Positions 15,823 to 25,300 are shown, counted from the first letter of the stretch. The stretch is 52,907 bases of DNA from Rubrobacter sp. (GCA_013697825.1 JACCWD010000155.1:1-52907), one strand, 5' to 3'. The notes: a model not told the origin generated them from the letters alone. Made by a program: numbers and translations.

Positions 15823-15828
15823 TAGTAT
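15823..15828 (+). promoter_or_regulatory. -10 box TAGTAT of sppA, probably leaderless
   Basis: TAGTAT ends 7 bases before the ATG at 15836. No ribosome site is present between them. Confidence 0.4.
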
Positions 15829-15835
15829 TTGCGCG

Positions 15836-17527
15836 ATGTCCGCGATCATGCACACCTTCGCAAACCTTTTCCGCTTTTTGAGAAACGTTTTCGTGAGCCT
15901 CCTCCGCCGCCCCCCGAACTTCGTGTGGCTCGACATAAACGGCCCCCTCCCCGAGTTCGAGCAAAAGGTCGGCTTCGTCCAAAAACGCCTCGGCCGCGGC
16001 CCCTCCGGCCCGAGCCTCGAAGGAATTCGGGAAAGGCTTCGCCTCCTCTCCGCCGACGGAAGGGTGGACGGGGTCATCCTCCGGGTGCGCGGCCTCGGAG
16101 CCGGATGGGCTTCCATCGAGGAGCTTCGGCGCGAACTCCTCGCGTACCGCGAGCGGGGCGGAAAGGTCGTCGCGTACCTCGTCGAAGGCGGAACCCCCGC
16201 GTATTATCTCGCCTCCGCCGCCGACGAAATTTTCGCCACCCCCCTCGCCACGCTCGATGTCACCGGTGTTCGGACGAGCGCGACGTTTTTGAAGGACGCT
16301 TTCGAGAAGGTCGGCGTCGAGGCCGAGGTCGTCGCCGTCTCGCCGTACAAATCCGCCTACGACCGCTTCACCCGAAACGACTTCTCCGACGAAGCCCGCG
16401 AACAAGCCGGACGCCTCCTCGAAGGCCGGTACTCCGCACTCGTCGAAGCCATCTCCGAAGGCCGGGGACTCTCCACCGAAGAGGTGGAGCGCAAAATAGA
16501 CAACGCCCCGTACCCCGCCCGCGAAGCCGTCTCCGAAGGACTCCTCGACGGCGTTCTTTACGAGGACGAACTCCCCGAAAGGCTCGGCGAAGGGGGCGGA
16601 CGTGCGAGGATCTCGGAGTGGGGCGTCGCCCGGAAGGCCGTGAAGGCTCCATACCTTCGGGGCGGCGGAAAGAGGGTCGGGGTGGTTTCCCTCTCCGGCA
16701 TGATCGTGCGCGGGGAGAGCCGGAGCCTCCCGGTTCCGCTCCCGTTCGTGGGTGGGCGGCAGGCGGGCGACGAGTCGGTGGTGGCGGCGCTTCGGACGGC
16801 GGAGAAGAACGCGGGCGTCGGCTCCGTTCTCTTCCACGTCGAGTCGGGTGGCGGGGACGCGCTCGCTTCGGATCTCATATGGCGCGAGGTCGAGCGCGTT
16901 CGGAGGACTAAGCCCGTCGTGGTGCTTATGGGGAACGTCGCGGGTTCCGGCGGATATTATGTCGGGGCGGCGGCGGATCACATCGTCGTCCGGCGGAACA
17001 CCGTCACCGGATCGATCGGGGTCATATCGCTTCGCCCGGTTGCGGAGGATTTGTATAAAAAGCTCGGCATCGGATCGGACTCCGTCGAGCGCGGCGCGAG
17101 ATCCGGGTTCCTCGACCCGAGCCGCCGCCCCACACCCGAAGAAATGAACGTCCTCGAAAACCAAGTCAGAGCGATATACGCTGAATTCAAAGACCGCGTG
17201 ATAACCGGACGCGGCATCGCGGAGGCCGATCTCGACGAGATAGCCGGAGGCCGCGTGTGGACGGGAACGGAAGCCCATAAACTCGGCCTCGCGGACGAGG
17301 TCGGCGGCTTCGCCGACGCGCTCCGAAAGGCGAGGGAACTCGGCGGCATAAAGCGCGAAGGCCCCGAGGCGATCGTGAAGATACACCCCCCGAAAAAAGG
17401 CCGACCGTCCCCCGGAGACCCGTCGGAGGCGGCGCGGCTCGCCGTCGAGGAAGCCCGGGAAGAGGCGAACCGCCTCCTCGAAACGAAAGTGTGGCTCGCC
17501 TCGCCGTACAAATTCTCGGACGGCTGA
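15836..17527 (+). CDS. sppA: Signal peptide peptidase SppA, 67K type
   Basis: A membrane serine protease of family S49 that digests cleaved signal peptides. At 563 residues it is the duplicated 67K form. The N-terminal S49 domain carries the general-base lysine in SPYKSAYDRF. The C-terminal domain carries the nucleophile serine in NVAGSGGYYVGAAADHIVV, as expected for the split catalytic dyad. A short hydrophobic stretch near the N-terminus (TFANLFRFLRNVFVSLL) may anchor it. ATG at 15836 is chosen; an ATG upstream at 15797 would precede the -10 box. The stop TGA lies inside a GGCTGAC heptamer. Confidence 0.93.
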   Translation: MSAIMHTFANLFRFLRNVFVSLLRRPPNFVWLDINGPLPEFEQKVGFVQKRLGRGPSGPSLEGIRERLRLLSADGRVDGVILRVRGLGAGWASIEELRRELLAYRERGGKVVAYLVEGGTPAYYLASAADEIFATPLATLDVTGVRTSATFLKDAFEKVGVEAEVVAVSPYKSAYDRFTRNDFSDEAREQAGRLLEGRYSALVEAISEGRGLSTEEVERKIDNAPYPAREAVSEGLLDGVLYEDELPERLGEGGGRARISEWGVARKAVKAPYLRGGGKRVGVVSLSGMIVRGESRSLPVPLPFVGGRQAGDESVVAALRTAEKNAGVGSVLFHVESGGGDALASDLIWREVERVRRTKPVVVLMGNVAGSGGYYVGAAADHIVVRRNTVTGSIGVISLRPVAEDLYKKLGIGSDSVERGARSGFLDPSRRPTPEEMNVLENQVRAIYAEFKDRVITGRGIAEADLDEIAGGRVWTGTEAHKLGLADEVGGFADALRKARELGGIKREGPEAIVKIHPPKKGRPSPGDPSEAARLAVEEAREEANRLLETKVWLASPYKFSDG

Positions 17528-18207
17528 CAGCGGAGTCCATGAGGGATGATCCCCTCTTCGGCGGGGTTTCGTTCGGCGAGCATGGCTTGTGCGCGAAGTA
17601 TTTCCCGAAACCCGAAGCCCGGACTATGGAAGAGCCGAGCCTTTCGCGATTCGCTTCGACAATAAAACTCCGGACGGTCCGCTGCGGGGCCGGAGAGTCG
17701 CGGCGATCCGTCGGAGGCCGCGAGGCCCGGGATCGAGGACGACCGGGAAAGGGAGGCGTTCCTTCGAGTTTATGGCTCCCCTCGCCGTACGAATACATGG
17801 ACGGATGACGAAGACGTGGCGGGGGATCGCCGCCCATTCCCCGCTCGCCGAAACTCGCGTTATGGGGATGGAAGTTTTTCCGGGAGCGCGGGCATCCTTG
17901 CCCGCACGAAGCCCCGATGCGTCGCGGGCGGGATAACCGCGCCCCCGAGCCGAAAGCGAAAATGCCTCTCTTCCGAACTTCGTATTTCGGGAAGGAGCGA
18001 ACCGCCCCCGTGAAAGCATGGCCCGCCTCGTCGCACGAACCCGTGAGGCGGCTGATAATATTTCCGCGTTCGGGCATTCCGGGGAGGAGGTCGATCCCCA
18101 CGGTGGATGTCCGACGCTCGCGGCCTTTGCCAAAAGCCAAAAGCGCCTTCCGCCGAAGGCGGGACGCCACGAAAGGTGAGGACATAAAAGAGGCGGTAAA
18201 AAAGGGT
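17528..18207. other. 680-base spacer without a recognisable gene
   Basis: No frame gives a protein-like sequence; translations are arginine- and proline-rich. It opens with a single GGCTGAC heptamer that contains the sppA stop. A perfect 6-bp hairpin GCGGGC-atcctt-GCCCGC is at 17888-17905. Two and a bit GCCAAAA heptamers lie at 18129-18144. It may hold the MFS promoter but none is obvious. Confidence 0.6.
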
Positions 18208-19365
18208 GTGGATCGGCGTTCGATGGCCGTCCTCTCGTCGGGGCATATGTTCACCGACGTGAATCAAGGAGCCGTAGCCGCTTTGCTTCCGTTCCTCGTC
18301 GCCGAGCGGGGCATCTCGCTCGCGGCGGCGGGGGCTTTGATCCTCGCCTCCACCGTGAGCTCGTCCATCGTGCAGCCGATCTTCGGCATCTTCTCCGACA
18401 AAAGACCGCTCCCGATCCTCATGCCCCTCGGCGTCCTTCTCGCCGGAATCGGCATCTCGCTCGCCGGGGTCGCCCCGAGCTATACGCTTATCTTTCTCTC
18501 GGTGGTTTTGAGCGGCGTCGGGGTGGCGGCGTTCCATCCGGAGTCGGCGCGGTTCGCAAACTATGTGTCTGGCTCGGGCCGCGCCCGGGGCATGAGCTTC
18601 TTCTCCGTCGGCGGAAACGCGGGATTCGCCCTCGGCCCGATCCTCACCACCCCGCTCGTTCTTTTCTTCGGACTTTCGGGAACTCTTTTCCTCGTTATCC
18701 CCGCCGCGCTCATGGCCGCCGTCCTTCTTTATGAACTCCCGCGCCTCATGTCTTTCAGCCCGGAGGCGGTCGAGAGGGAGGACGGCGGTGAACCGGCCGT
18801 CCATGCGCCGCCGCAATGGAGGCCGTTCGCCACGATGGTCGCGGTGGTGGCATTGCGTTCGTTCTTTTATTTCGGCCTCGTATCGTTTACGGCGGCGTAC
18901 TTCGTCGGGGTTCTCGACCGCTCGGCGGCGTGGGGGAACACTGCTCTCACGGTGATGCTCGCGAGCGGCGCGGTCGGGACGCTCATCCTCGGGAGCCTCG
19001 CCGACCGCGTGGGAAGAAGAACCGTCCTCGCCGCCTCGATGCTCGTCCTCGGCCCGCTCATGCTCGCCTTCATCCTCTCCGGCCCCGTCCTCGGAACCAT
19101 CCTCCTCGCGTTCATCGGGGCCGCCACCATCGGGACGTTCGGCGTAACGGTGGTCATGGGACAAGAATATTTGCCCGGACGCATCGGCCTCGCGGCGGGG
19201 ATCACGTTTGGCTTCTCCATCGGCCTCGGCGGATTCGGAGCGCCCATCTTCGGATGGGTCGCCGACACATACTCCCTCACCACCATGATGCTCGTCATAG
19301 CCGCGCTGCCCATTGTCGGACTCGCGCTCACGCTCACGCTTTCCCGAAAAAGCGTCGAGCGATAA
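18208..19365 (+). CDS. Major facilitator superfamily transporter (fosmidomycin-resistance-like)
   Basis: A 385-residue MFS carrier with about 12 hydrophobic segments. The opening SSGHMFTDVNQGAVAALLPFLV and the loop-2/3 motifs (GIFSDKRP; GSLADRVGRRT in the second half) fit the Fsr/fosmidomycin-resistance-like subgroup, which exports small molecules. Substrate is unknown. GTG at 18208 (VDRRSMAVL) is preferred; ATG at 18223 is possible. It lies between two long repeat-bearing spacers and has no obvious partner. Confidence 0.87.
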   Translation: MDRRSMAVLSSGHMFTDVNQGAVAALLPFLVAERGISLAAAGALILASTVSSSIVQPIFGIFSDKRPLPILMPLGVLLAGIGISLAGVAPSYTLIFLSVVLSGVGVAAFHPESARFANYVSGSGRARGMSFFSVGGNAGFALGPILTTPLVLFFGLSGTLFLVIPAALMAAVLLYELPRLMSFSPEAVEREDGGEPAVHAPPQWRPFATMVAVVALRSFFYFGLVSFTAAYFVGVLDRSAAWGNTALTVMLASGAVGTLILGSLADRVGRRTVLAASMLVLGPLMLAFILSGPVLGTILLAFIGAATIGTFGVTVVMGQEYLPGRIGLAAGITFGFSIGLGGFGAPIFGWVADTYSLTTMMLVIAALPIVGLALTLTLSRKSVER

Positions 19366-19820
19366 AAACCGGGAGTCGGCAGTCGGGAGGCACTCGCTTC
19401 GCTCGTTTCGGGAGTCGGGGCATTCCCGACTCTCTTTCCTTTGATACTTTCATCTTTCCGCCCGACGGACTCTCGCCGGAATCGAACGGCGCGTCGGCGG
19501 TCGCGGGTTTCGACACCGTGTCTTTCCCGACTCCCGGCGAGCGACAGCGAGCATGAGCGAAGCGACCCTGTAAAAGAAAGCCCATAAACTCCGCCCCCGT
19601 CGGATAACATTACGCGAATGGCGGCTGTTTTTTACCTCGAATTTCTCACCGAGCCTCGCGCGAAGCTCTCCACCCCCGCCCTTCGACGCGCCCATGAATA
19701 CGAAAGATCGGGGGTAGGAGGAAGCGGCTCCGACGCGGTGGATTTCGCCTCCGCGCTTTTCCCGACTCCCGAATCCCGAAGTGAGCGAAGCGAAAGCCCC
19801 TCGACTCCCGGTTTTTACGA
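19364..19820. repeat. Cluster of GGGAGTC heptamer arrays in the MFS-mmpL spacer
   Basis: Three arrays lie in this 458-base spacer: 19364-19433 (plus sense, with TCGCTTCGCTC), 19525-19573 (minus sense, with GAGCGAAGCGA) and 19760-19817 (minus sense, with GAGCGAAGCGA). The first starts at the MFS stop codon and the last ends 6 bases before the mmpL ATG. Outer arrays share a composite core AAAAACCGGGAGTCG...TCGCTTCGCTC in opposite orientations. No gene is seen between them. Confidence 0.8.
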
Positions 19821-19823
19821 ACG

Positions 19824-22304
19824 ATGAGTATCTTCTTCGGCATCGGGAGCTTTATGTATCGTTTCCGGTGGGTCGTCCTCGCCGTGTGGGGCGTGGTTCT
19901 CGTGGCCGGGGTTTTCTTCGCGCCGCAACTCGGCGGGCAACTCAAAGGCGGCGGCTTCGACGGGGCGAACTCCGAGGCCGAGCAAGTCCAGGAAATCATG
20001 ACCGAAGAGTTCGGCGTCTCCCCGGCGACTTTGACGATCGTCTTCGAGGACGGCGGCGAAGCGCGGAGCGAGGGGTTCCGAAGGGAGGAAGCCGAGGCTC
20101 TCGAACCGCTCCGCGAACTCGAAGAGACGAGTTATGTGGCGACGTACGAAAGCACCGACGACGAGCGGTTCATCTCCGAGGACGGTGGGAAGTCGTATGC
20201 CGTCGTCGGTTTCAATGTCTCGATCGACGAGACGCAAGATTTGGTGGACGACGTCCGAGAGAGCGTCCGCTCCGACACCCTCACCACATACGTCACGGGC
20301 GCCCCCGCCGTGTACCTCGACATCCAAAACGCCTCGAACGAGGACATCCGCGACGCCGAGAAGTACGCCTTCCCGCTCGCCATCCTCATCCTCATCATCG
20401 CCTTCGGGACGCTCGTCGCCGCCGGGGTTCCCGTTCTCATCGGCGGGGCGAGCGTCATCACGACTTTGAGCATCCTTTATTTTCTTGCGGGGGTTTACGA
20501 CATGTCGGTCTTTGTCCTCACCATCTCGACGATGCTCGGACTCGGACTCGGCATCGACTACGCGCTCTTCGCCGTGAGCCGTTTCCGGGAGGAACTCGAG
20601 GATTATTCCGTCTCCGAGGCGGTGCCGAGGACGGTGGCGACGGCGGGGAGGTCCATATTCTTCTCGGGGCTCGCGGTTTTGATCGGGCTTTCGGGGCTTC
20701 TTTTCTTCCCGTATATGTTCATGCGCTCGATCGGGGTGGCGGGGGCGATGGTGGTTTTCGTGTCGGTGACGGCGGCTTTGACGCTCCTTCCGGCGATCCT
20801 CGGCGTTCTCGGGCATCGGGTGAACTCGCTCGCGATCATCCGTCGTCGCGGCTCTCCGGGGGTGTCGTTTTTCGGGCGGGTCGCGGAGATCGTGATGCGC
20901 CGTCCGGTCGTCGTGATCCTCGTCGTCGGAACCCTCCTCGCTGCCCTCATGTTCCCGGTCTTCCACATGAAACTGGCGATCCCCGAAGCGAGCATTCTCC
21001 CGGAGGAATACGAATCCCGAGCCGGGGACGACGTCCTCCGAGAGGACTTCGACTACGCTTCCCTCACCCCGCTCGAAATCGTCGCGACGACTTCGAGCGA
21101 CCCGACGAGCGCGGAGGGTCTCCGGGAGGTCGAGGAGCTTTCGAGCCGCATCGGCGAGACGGGCGAGTTTACCGGCATCGAGAGCGTTTATTCCATCGGA
21201 GAGGAGGCGGCGAGGGAGTACGCCGCCGGAGTCGAGGACGCCCGCGCCGAGGCGGAGGCGGAGGCCGAGCGGCAAACCGATGAGGCGGTCGAGACACAAC
21301 TCGACGAGCTTCGCTCGCAGTTCGGGGGGGAGCTTCCGCCGGGCGCGGAGGAGGAAGTCCGAGCCGAGGTCGAAGCCCGCGCCGACGAGGAACTCGAAGC
21401 GGCGCTCGCGGAGGAAATCCCCGAGCTTCCCGAGGGAGTCTCCGCCGAGGGGGAGATCACCGCGGAGGGCATCGCCGCCGTCCTCGACGTTCCCGAAGTG
21501 CGCGACTCCGAAGAAATACAAAACGCGCTCGGGTCGTATGTGGCGGGGGATCGGGCGCTCATACAGGCGACGACGGGCGCGGATCCGTACTCGGAGGCGG
21601 CTTATGAATCCGTGCGCGAGACTCGCTCGGTGGATGCTCCGGCGGGCGCGAGCTTTTTGGTCGGAGGGCTTTCGGCGGGGCAAAGCGACTTCATCGAAAG
21701 TTTGTACGGGACGGCTCCGTACGCGCTCGCGTTCGTGCTCGGGGTGACGTACATCGTGCTTCTCATCACGTTCCGGTCGGTGATTCTTCCGCTCAAGGCG
21801 GTGTTCGTGAATATTCTCAGCCTCACGGCGAGCTTCGGGGCGGTGGTGTTCGTTTTCCAGGACGGGAACCTCTCCGGCCTCCTCAATTTCACGCCGCTCG
21901 GGTTCGTGGACGCGACTTTGCCGATCCTCATGTTTTGCACGATCTTCGGCGTTTCGATGGACTATGAGGTGTTTCTTCTTTCGCGGATGCGCGAGGCTTA
22001 CGAGAACGGCGACTCGAATACCGCGAGTGTGGCGAAGGGACTCACGGCGACGGCGGGGGTCATCTCGTTCGCGGCGGGGATCATCATCGTGGTGGCGGGG
22101 GCGTTCGCGTTTACGAGCATCATCCTCACGAAGGCCGTCGGCCTCGGTCTCGCCGTTGCCGTGTTCGTGGACGCGACCATAATCCGAATGCTCCTCGTCC
22201 CGGCGACGATGCGGATACTCGGCGACTGGAATTGGTGGCCCGGAGGAAGAAAGAAGACGTTCCGGGTCGATCCGGAGAAGCCGAAAGCCGAACGAGACGA
22301 ATGA
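19824..22304 (+). CDS. MMPL/RND-family membrane transporter
   Basis: An 826-residue RND-type exporter of the MMPL family, which moves lipids or hydrophobic compounds across the cytoplasmic membrane. One N-terminal transmembrane helix (about 12-32) is followed by a first extracytoplasmic domain and a six-helix block with GLGIDYALFAVSRFREEL. A second extracytoplasmic domain and a second block with FGVSMDYEVFLLSRMREAY follow; both Asp-Tyr pairs match the proton relay. The second outer domain carries an unusual acidic, Ala/Glu-rich coiled-coil-like insert (about residues 455-560). No ribosome site is seen because a heptamer array abuts the ATG. The substrate is unknown. Confidence 0.92.
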   Translation: MSIFFGIGSFMYRFRWVVLAVWGVVLVAGVFFAPQLGGQLKGGGFDGANSEAEQVQEIMTEEFGVSPATLTIVFEDGGEARSEGFRREEAEALEPLRELEETSYVATYESTDDERFISEDGGKSYAVVGFNVSIDETQDLVDDVRESVRSDTLTTYVTGAPAVYLDIQNASNEDIRDAEKYAFPLAILILIIAFGTLVAAGVPVLIGGASVITTLSILYFLAGVYDMSVFVLTISTMLGLGLGIDYALFAVSRFREELEDYSVSEAVPRTVATAGRSIFFSGLAVLIGLSGLLFFPYMFMRSIGVAGAMVVFVSVTAALTLLPAILGVLGHRVNSLAIIRRRGSPGVSFFGRVAEIVMRRPVVVILVVGTLLAALMFPVFHMKLAIPEASILPEEYESRAGDDVLREDFDYASLTPLEIVATTSSDPTSAEGLREVEELSSRIGETGEFTGIESVYSIGEEAAREYAAGVEDARAEAEAEAERQTDEAVETQLDELRSQFGGELPPGAEEEVRAEVEARADEELEAALAEEIPELPEGVSAEGEITAEGIAAVLDVPEVRDSEEIQNALGSYVAGDRALIQATTGADPYSEAAYESVRETRSVDAPAGASFLVGGLSAGQSDFIESLYGTAPYALAFVLGVTYIVLLITFRSVILPLKAVFVNILSLTASFGAVVFVFQDGNLSGLLNFTPLGFVDATLPILMFCTIFGVSMDYEVFLLSRMREAYENGDSNTASVAKGLTATAGVISFAAGIIIVVAGAFAFTSIILTKAVGLGLAVAVFVDATIIRMLLVPATMRILGDWNWWPGGRKKTFRVDPEKPKAERDE

Positions 22305-22333
22305 GCCGGGGTTTTCGCATTTAAGATTGGTTC

Positions 22334-22362
22334 TTGATCGTGACGGCGGTGGAGGATAGACT
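22334..22362 (+). promoter_or_regulatory. Promoter of the second fur gene, leaderless
   Basis: TTGATC at 22334-22339 and TAGACT at 22357-22362 are 17 bases apart. The ATG lies 6 bases after the -10, so the transcript should start at the start codon. The -35 sits within TTGGTTC-TTGATCG, a pair of 7-base units like those of the repeat family. Confidence 0.6.
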
Positions 22363-22368
22363 TTCCGC

Positions 22369-22782
22369 ATGGTCGAATTCGAGAATTTACTGAGAAGCAA
22401 AGGGTACCGCCTTACGAACCAGCGGCGGATCATCGCCCGCGCGCTCGAAGGGGCGAGGCATTCGTCGGCGGAGGAGATTTACGACCGGGTGAAGGGCGAC
22501 CACCCCGAACTCGGGCTTTCGACGGTGTATCGGACCCTCGACCTCCTCACGGAACTCAACGTCACGCGGAAGCGCGATTTCGGCGAGGGGTATGCGCGGT
22601 ACGAGCTTGCGACGGAGAAGATCCACCAGCATGCGCGGTGCCGGGAGTGCGGGGCCGTCATCGAGTTCAACGAGGAGCTTATGGAGTACCTCGCGCTTCA
22701 AGTCGAGAGGGAGACGGGTTTCACCACCGAGTGGCACGAGATCACACTCCACGGCCTCTGTGAGGAGTGCGCCGCGAAATAG
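22369..22782 (+). CDS. Fur-family metal-dependent repressor (second copy)
   Basis: A 137-residue Fur-family protein. The winged helix (LTNQRRIIARALEGARHSSAEEIYDRV, STVYRTLDLL) is followed by HQHARCRECGAVIEF and a C-terminal CEEC pair, giving the cysteine pairs of the structural zinc site, with histidines (KIHQHA, EWHEITLHG) for regulatory metal. The exact metal is unknown. It appears leaderless behind its own promoter. The stop codon TAG is the first three bases of a GCTTTTA heptamer array. Confidence 0.9.
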   Translation: MVEFENLLRSKGYRLTNQRRIIARALEGARHSSAEEIYDRVKGDHPELGLSTVYRTLDLLTELNVTRKRDFGEGYARYELATEKIHQHARCRECGAVIEFNEELMEYLALQVERETGFTTEWHEITLHGLCEECAAK

Positions 22783-22817
22783 CTTTTAGCGGTTAGCTTT
22801 TAGCGGTTAGCTTTTAG
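22780..22817. repeat. Heptamer array, GCTTTTA/GCGGTTA alternating
   Basis: Five units alternate GCTTTTA, GCGGTTA, GCTTTTA, GCGGTTA, GCTTTTA immediately after (and including) the TAG stop of the second fur. GAATTTTTC follows. Confidence 0.9.
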
Positions 22818-22928
22818 AAAAGAATTTTTCTTTCGTCGAACCGTGTTCCGAGTGCGTCCCTCCCCCGATGAATGGCCGTGGTTCCGTGGGTGCGTCGGCT
22901 TTGTCGTCCGGGATCGCGGTTGATTCGA

Positions 22929-23687
22929 TCATATCTCCAGCTTCATCCCGTCCTCGGCGACGAGGATTTCCCCGTCGAAGTTTTCGCCGACCTCCGCGAC
23001 GAGGTCGAGTTCGAGCACCGGGGGGAAGAGGTGGGTGAGGACGACTCGCCCGACGCCGGCCTCGGCGGCGATTCTCGCGGCGGAGGCGGGGGTGAGGTGG
23101 CCGGGTATTTCGGCTTCGTCGGGGAGGGAGCATTCGATGAGGAGGGTGTCGGCTCCCCGCGCAAGCTCGACGACGGACTCGGCGTATTCGGTGTCGCCCG
23201 TGTACACGAAGGACGCGCCGTCCGCGTCGAGGCGGTATGCGATGCTTTCGGGACGGTGTTCCGCCGGAGTCCATGAAAGGGTTCCTCCGGGAAGCTCCGT
23301 TTTATGGCCCGGTTCGACGGGGAGTTCGGTGGTTTCGATGGGGAAGGCGGGGATCATCCATCCTTTCCACACGGTTTCGAAGGAGCGCCAAAATTCCTCG
23401 AAGGGGCGGGGGCCGATGGCGTGGAGGGGTTTCGTCCTTTCCTCGGTCATGCCGTACTTCATCGAGAAGAGGAGGGATGGTATGTCCGAGGTATGGTCGG
23501 GGTGGAAGTGGGTTATGAGGAGGCGGTCGATCACGAGCGGGTCGAGTCCGGCGAGGAGCATGCCCCGGAGGGCTCCGTTTCCGAGGTCGAAGACGATGGT
23601 TTCGCCGCCCGCTTCGACGGCGACACAGCTTTGGCGGCGTTCGGGGGTGGGGAAGACGGTTCCCGAGCCGATGATGGTGGCTCTCAT
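22929..23687 (-). CDS. Metallo-beta-lactamase fold hydrolase, ribonuclease Z-like
   Basis: A 252-residue MBL-fold enzyme. The metal motif HxHxDH is at residues 60-65 (THFHPDH), a later aspartate is in YTGDTEY and a histidine in LTHLFPP. The opening ATIIGSGTVFPTPERRQSC and the layout resemble RNase Z and cyclic-nucleotide phosphodiesterases of this superfamily, but the exosite arm of tRNA 3' processing enzymes is not apparent. The start overlaps the PAP2 stop by 4 bases (ATGA), so the two are one operon. Confidence 0.87.
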   Translation of the reverse strand: MRATIIGSGTVFPTPERRQSCVAVEAGGETIVFDLGNGALRGMLLAGLDPLVIDRLLITHFHPDHTSDIPSLLFSMKYGMTEERTKPLHAIGPRPFEEFWRSFETVWKGWMIPAFPIETTELPVEPGHKTELPGGTLSWTPAEHRPESIAYRLDADGASFVYTGDTEYAESVVELARGADTLLIECSLPDEAEIPGHLTPASAARIAAEAGVGRVVLTHLFPPVLELDLVAEVGENFDGEILVAEDGMKLEI

Positions 23688-24289
23688 GCGCGTTTGCTCC
23701 GCATCGCCCACGCGAGTCCGGCGAGTCCGAGAAGCGCGCCGCCGATGAGGTCGGAGGGCCAGTGGACGCCGAGGTACATCCGGGTCGCGGCGGTGATCGC
23801 GAGGAAAACAACGATCGCCGCCCGCGCAATTTTGTTCGGCCAAAGAATGAAGATCACCCCGAGGAAAAGGATCGTGCGGATCATATGCCCGCTCGGGTAC
23901 GGATAAAGGTACGCCACCTCGACGGTCGGGACGTACTCGGGGTTCCGCCCGACTTCATCGGGTATCGGAGGGACGGGGAGGAAGAATTTCGTAGCGATCT
24001 CGATCGCCGCGGAAACTACATACGCGATGGCGAGCCGCACGGCGAGAACGCGCCTTCCAGTGAAAAACAAAACCGCGCACAAAACCGCCATCGCCACGCT
24101 CGTGGCCTCGGCGTCCCCGACGAGCGAAACGAAGTTCCCGAAGTCGTCGAGGAAGGGCGAAGTGTACGTTTGCGCGGTATTTATAGACCAAAGATCGACA
24201 CCGTAAAGAAGCCCCGCCCCCGCGACCGCCGAAAACACGGCGAAAGCGATTGCCGAGACCCAGAAAACCTTGTTCGCACTCTCCTTCAT
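23684..24289 (-). CDS. PAP2-family membrane phosphatase
   Basis: A 201-residue membrane phosphatase with about six hydrophobic segments. PSGHM and RMYLGVHWPSDLIGG are motifs 2 and 3 of the PAP2 superfamily, which dephosphorylates lipid or isoprenoid phosphates on the outer face of the membrane. Motif 1 (K-x6-RP) is altered to KFFLPVPP, so activity or substrate may differ. It is translationally coupled to the downstream MBL hydrolase. A role in undecaprenyl or phosphatidylglycerol phosphate turnover is possible but not shown. Confidence 0.87.
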   Translation of the reverse strand: MKESANKVFWVSAIAFAVFSAVAGAGLLYGVDLWSINTAQTYTSPFLDDFGNFVSLVGDAEATSVAMAVLCAVLFFTGRRVLAVRLAIAYVVSAAIEIATKFFLPVPPIPDEVGRNPEYVPTVEVAYLYPYPSGHMIRTILFLGVIFILWPNKIARAAIVVFLAITAATRMYLGVHWPSDLIGGALLGLAGLAWAMRSKRA

Positions 24290-24325
24290 CGAGGAGAGGT
24301 TAGCAAAGAGGCTTCACCCGGACAT

Positions 24326-24356
24326 GAAAAAAGGAGCCGGAAAAGTCCGGCTCCTG
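24326..24356 (-). terminator. Rho-independent terminator of the sigma factor gene
   Basis: AGGAGCCGGA (24332-24341) pairs perfectly with TCCGGCTCCT (24346-24355) around AAAG. On the minus strand the stem is followed by six T residues. It lies about 60 bases beyond the sigma stop codon. Confidence 0.88.
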
Positions 24357-24361
24357 AAAAA

Positions 24362-24392
24362 AGCTGACGGCTAAAAGCTGATGGCTGACAGC
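24362..24392. repeat. Heptamer array, GCTGACG/GCTAAAA type
   Basis: GCTGACG-GCTAAAA-GCTGATG-GCTGACA-GC between the sigma factor stop and its terminator. It is followed by GGTTCGCCGAAGGCGAGCC, a short hairpin. Confidence 0.85.
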
Positions 24393-24415
24393 GCGGTTCG
24401 CCGAAGGCGAGCCGC

Positions 24416-25300
24416 CTATGCGACGGCGTCGCGGAGGACGCGGCCGTGTTCTCCGGTTTTGAGGATGCGCTCGGCTTCGCGCTGGAGTTGGCGGACGCGC
24501 TCGCGCGATATTTCCAGTTCGTCGCCGAGTTGGGCGAGGGTGGCGGGGTCGCGGTCGTCGAGGCCGTATCGGCGCACGAGGACGTATTTCGCCCGGTCCG
24601 GGAGGCGGTTTATCGCCTCTTTTAGCTGGATGGTCTCCATCTCGCGCATGACGGTGTCCGGGGTGTCGGAGACCTTGTCGTCCTCGATGAAGTCCCCGAG
24701 GTGCGAGGCCGAGTCGTCGGTGGAGACGGGCTGGTCGAGGCTCGTCGCGTCGGGCATCGCGCTCATCGTGAGCCGCACGTCCTCGGAGGCCCATTCGAGG
24801 TGCTTGGCGATTTCCTCCTCGGACGGCTCGCGCTCGAACTCGAGGGCGAGCTCGTTATACGCTCGGCTGACCTTCCGGATCTTCTCGGTCATGTGGACGG
24901 GGACACGGATGGTGCGGCCTTTATCCGCCACCGCTCTTTGTACGGCTTGCCGGATCCACCACGTCGCGTACGTCGAGAAGCGGAATCCGCGGTCGGGGTC
25001 GAACTTCTCGACGGCCTTCATGAGGCCGATGTTCCCTTCCTGGATGAGATCCTCGAAGGGGAGACCGTATCCGCGGTACTTCTTCGCCACGGAGACGACG
25101 AGGCGGAGGTTCTTCTCGATGAGGCGATGGCGGGCGCGTGTGTCCCCGGCTTTGGCGCGGTTCGAGAGGTCTATCTCCTCGGTGTGGGTGAGGAGGTTTC
25201 CCTGTCCGATGTGCGCGAGGTACTTTGCGAGAAGTTCGGGCGTCTCGGATTCGCGGATTATCTTCGCGTTGTCTGGTTTCTTCGCTAAATTAGTCGCCAT
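24416..25300 (-). CDS. Sigma-70 family factor, RpoD-related (group 1/2)
   Basis: A 294-residue sigma factor with regions 1.2 to 4.2 but no long region 1.1. Region 2 is nearly that of a principal sigma factor ([52 protein letters not shown]). Region 3 begins RTIRVPVHM, and region 4.2 is [28 protein letters not shown]. The short length suggests either an actinobacterial RpoD of compact form or a group 2 sigma factor. ATG at 25300 has GGGGAGG 5-11 bases upstream, which decides the start over an ATG at 25321. It ends in a strong terminator. Confidence 0.93.
   Translation of the reverse strand: MATNLAKKPDNAKIIRESETPELLAKYLAHIGQGNLLTHTEEIDLSNRAKAGDTRARHRLIEKNLRLVVSVAKKYRGYGLPFEDLIQEGNIGLMKAVEKFDPDRGFRFSTYATWWIRQAVQRAVADKGRTIRVPVHMTEKIRKVSRAYNELALEFEREPSEEEIAKHLEWASEDVRLTMSAMPDATSLDQPVSTDDSASHLGDFIEDDKVSDTPDTVMREMETIQLKEAINRLPDRAKYVLVRRYGLDDRDPATLAQLGDELEISRERVRQLQREAERILKTGEHGRVLRDAVA

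Noticed and set aside
15713..17386. 557-residue minus-strand frame under sppA
   Set aside because: sppA on the plus strand has complete S49 motifs; the antisense frame has none.
19815..22433. 872-residue minus-strand frame under the MMPL gene
   Set aside because: Antisense shadow of a clear MMPL coding sequence; composition is Arg/Asp/His-rich with no motif.
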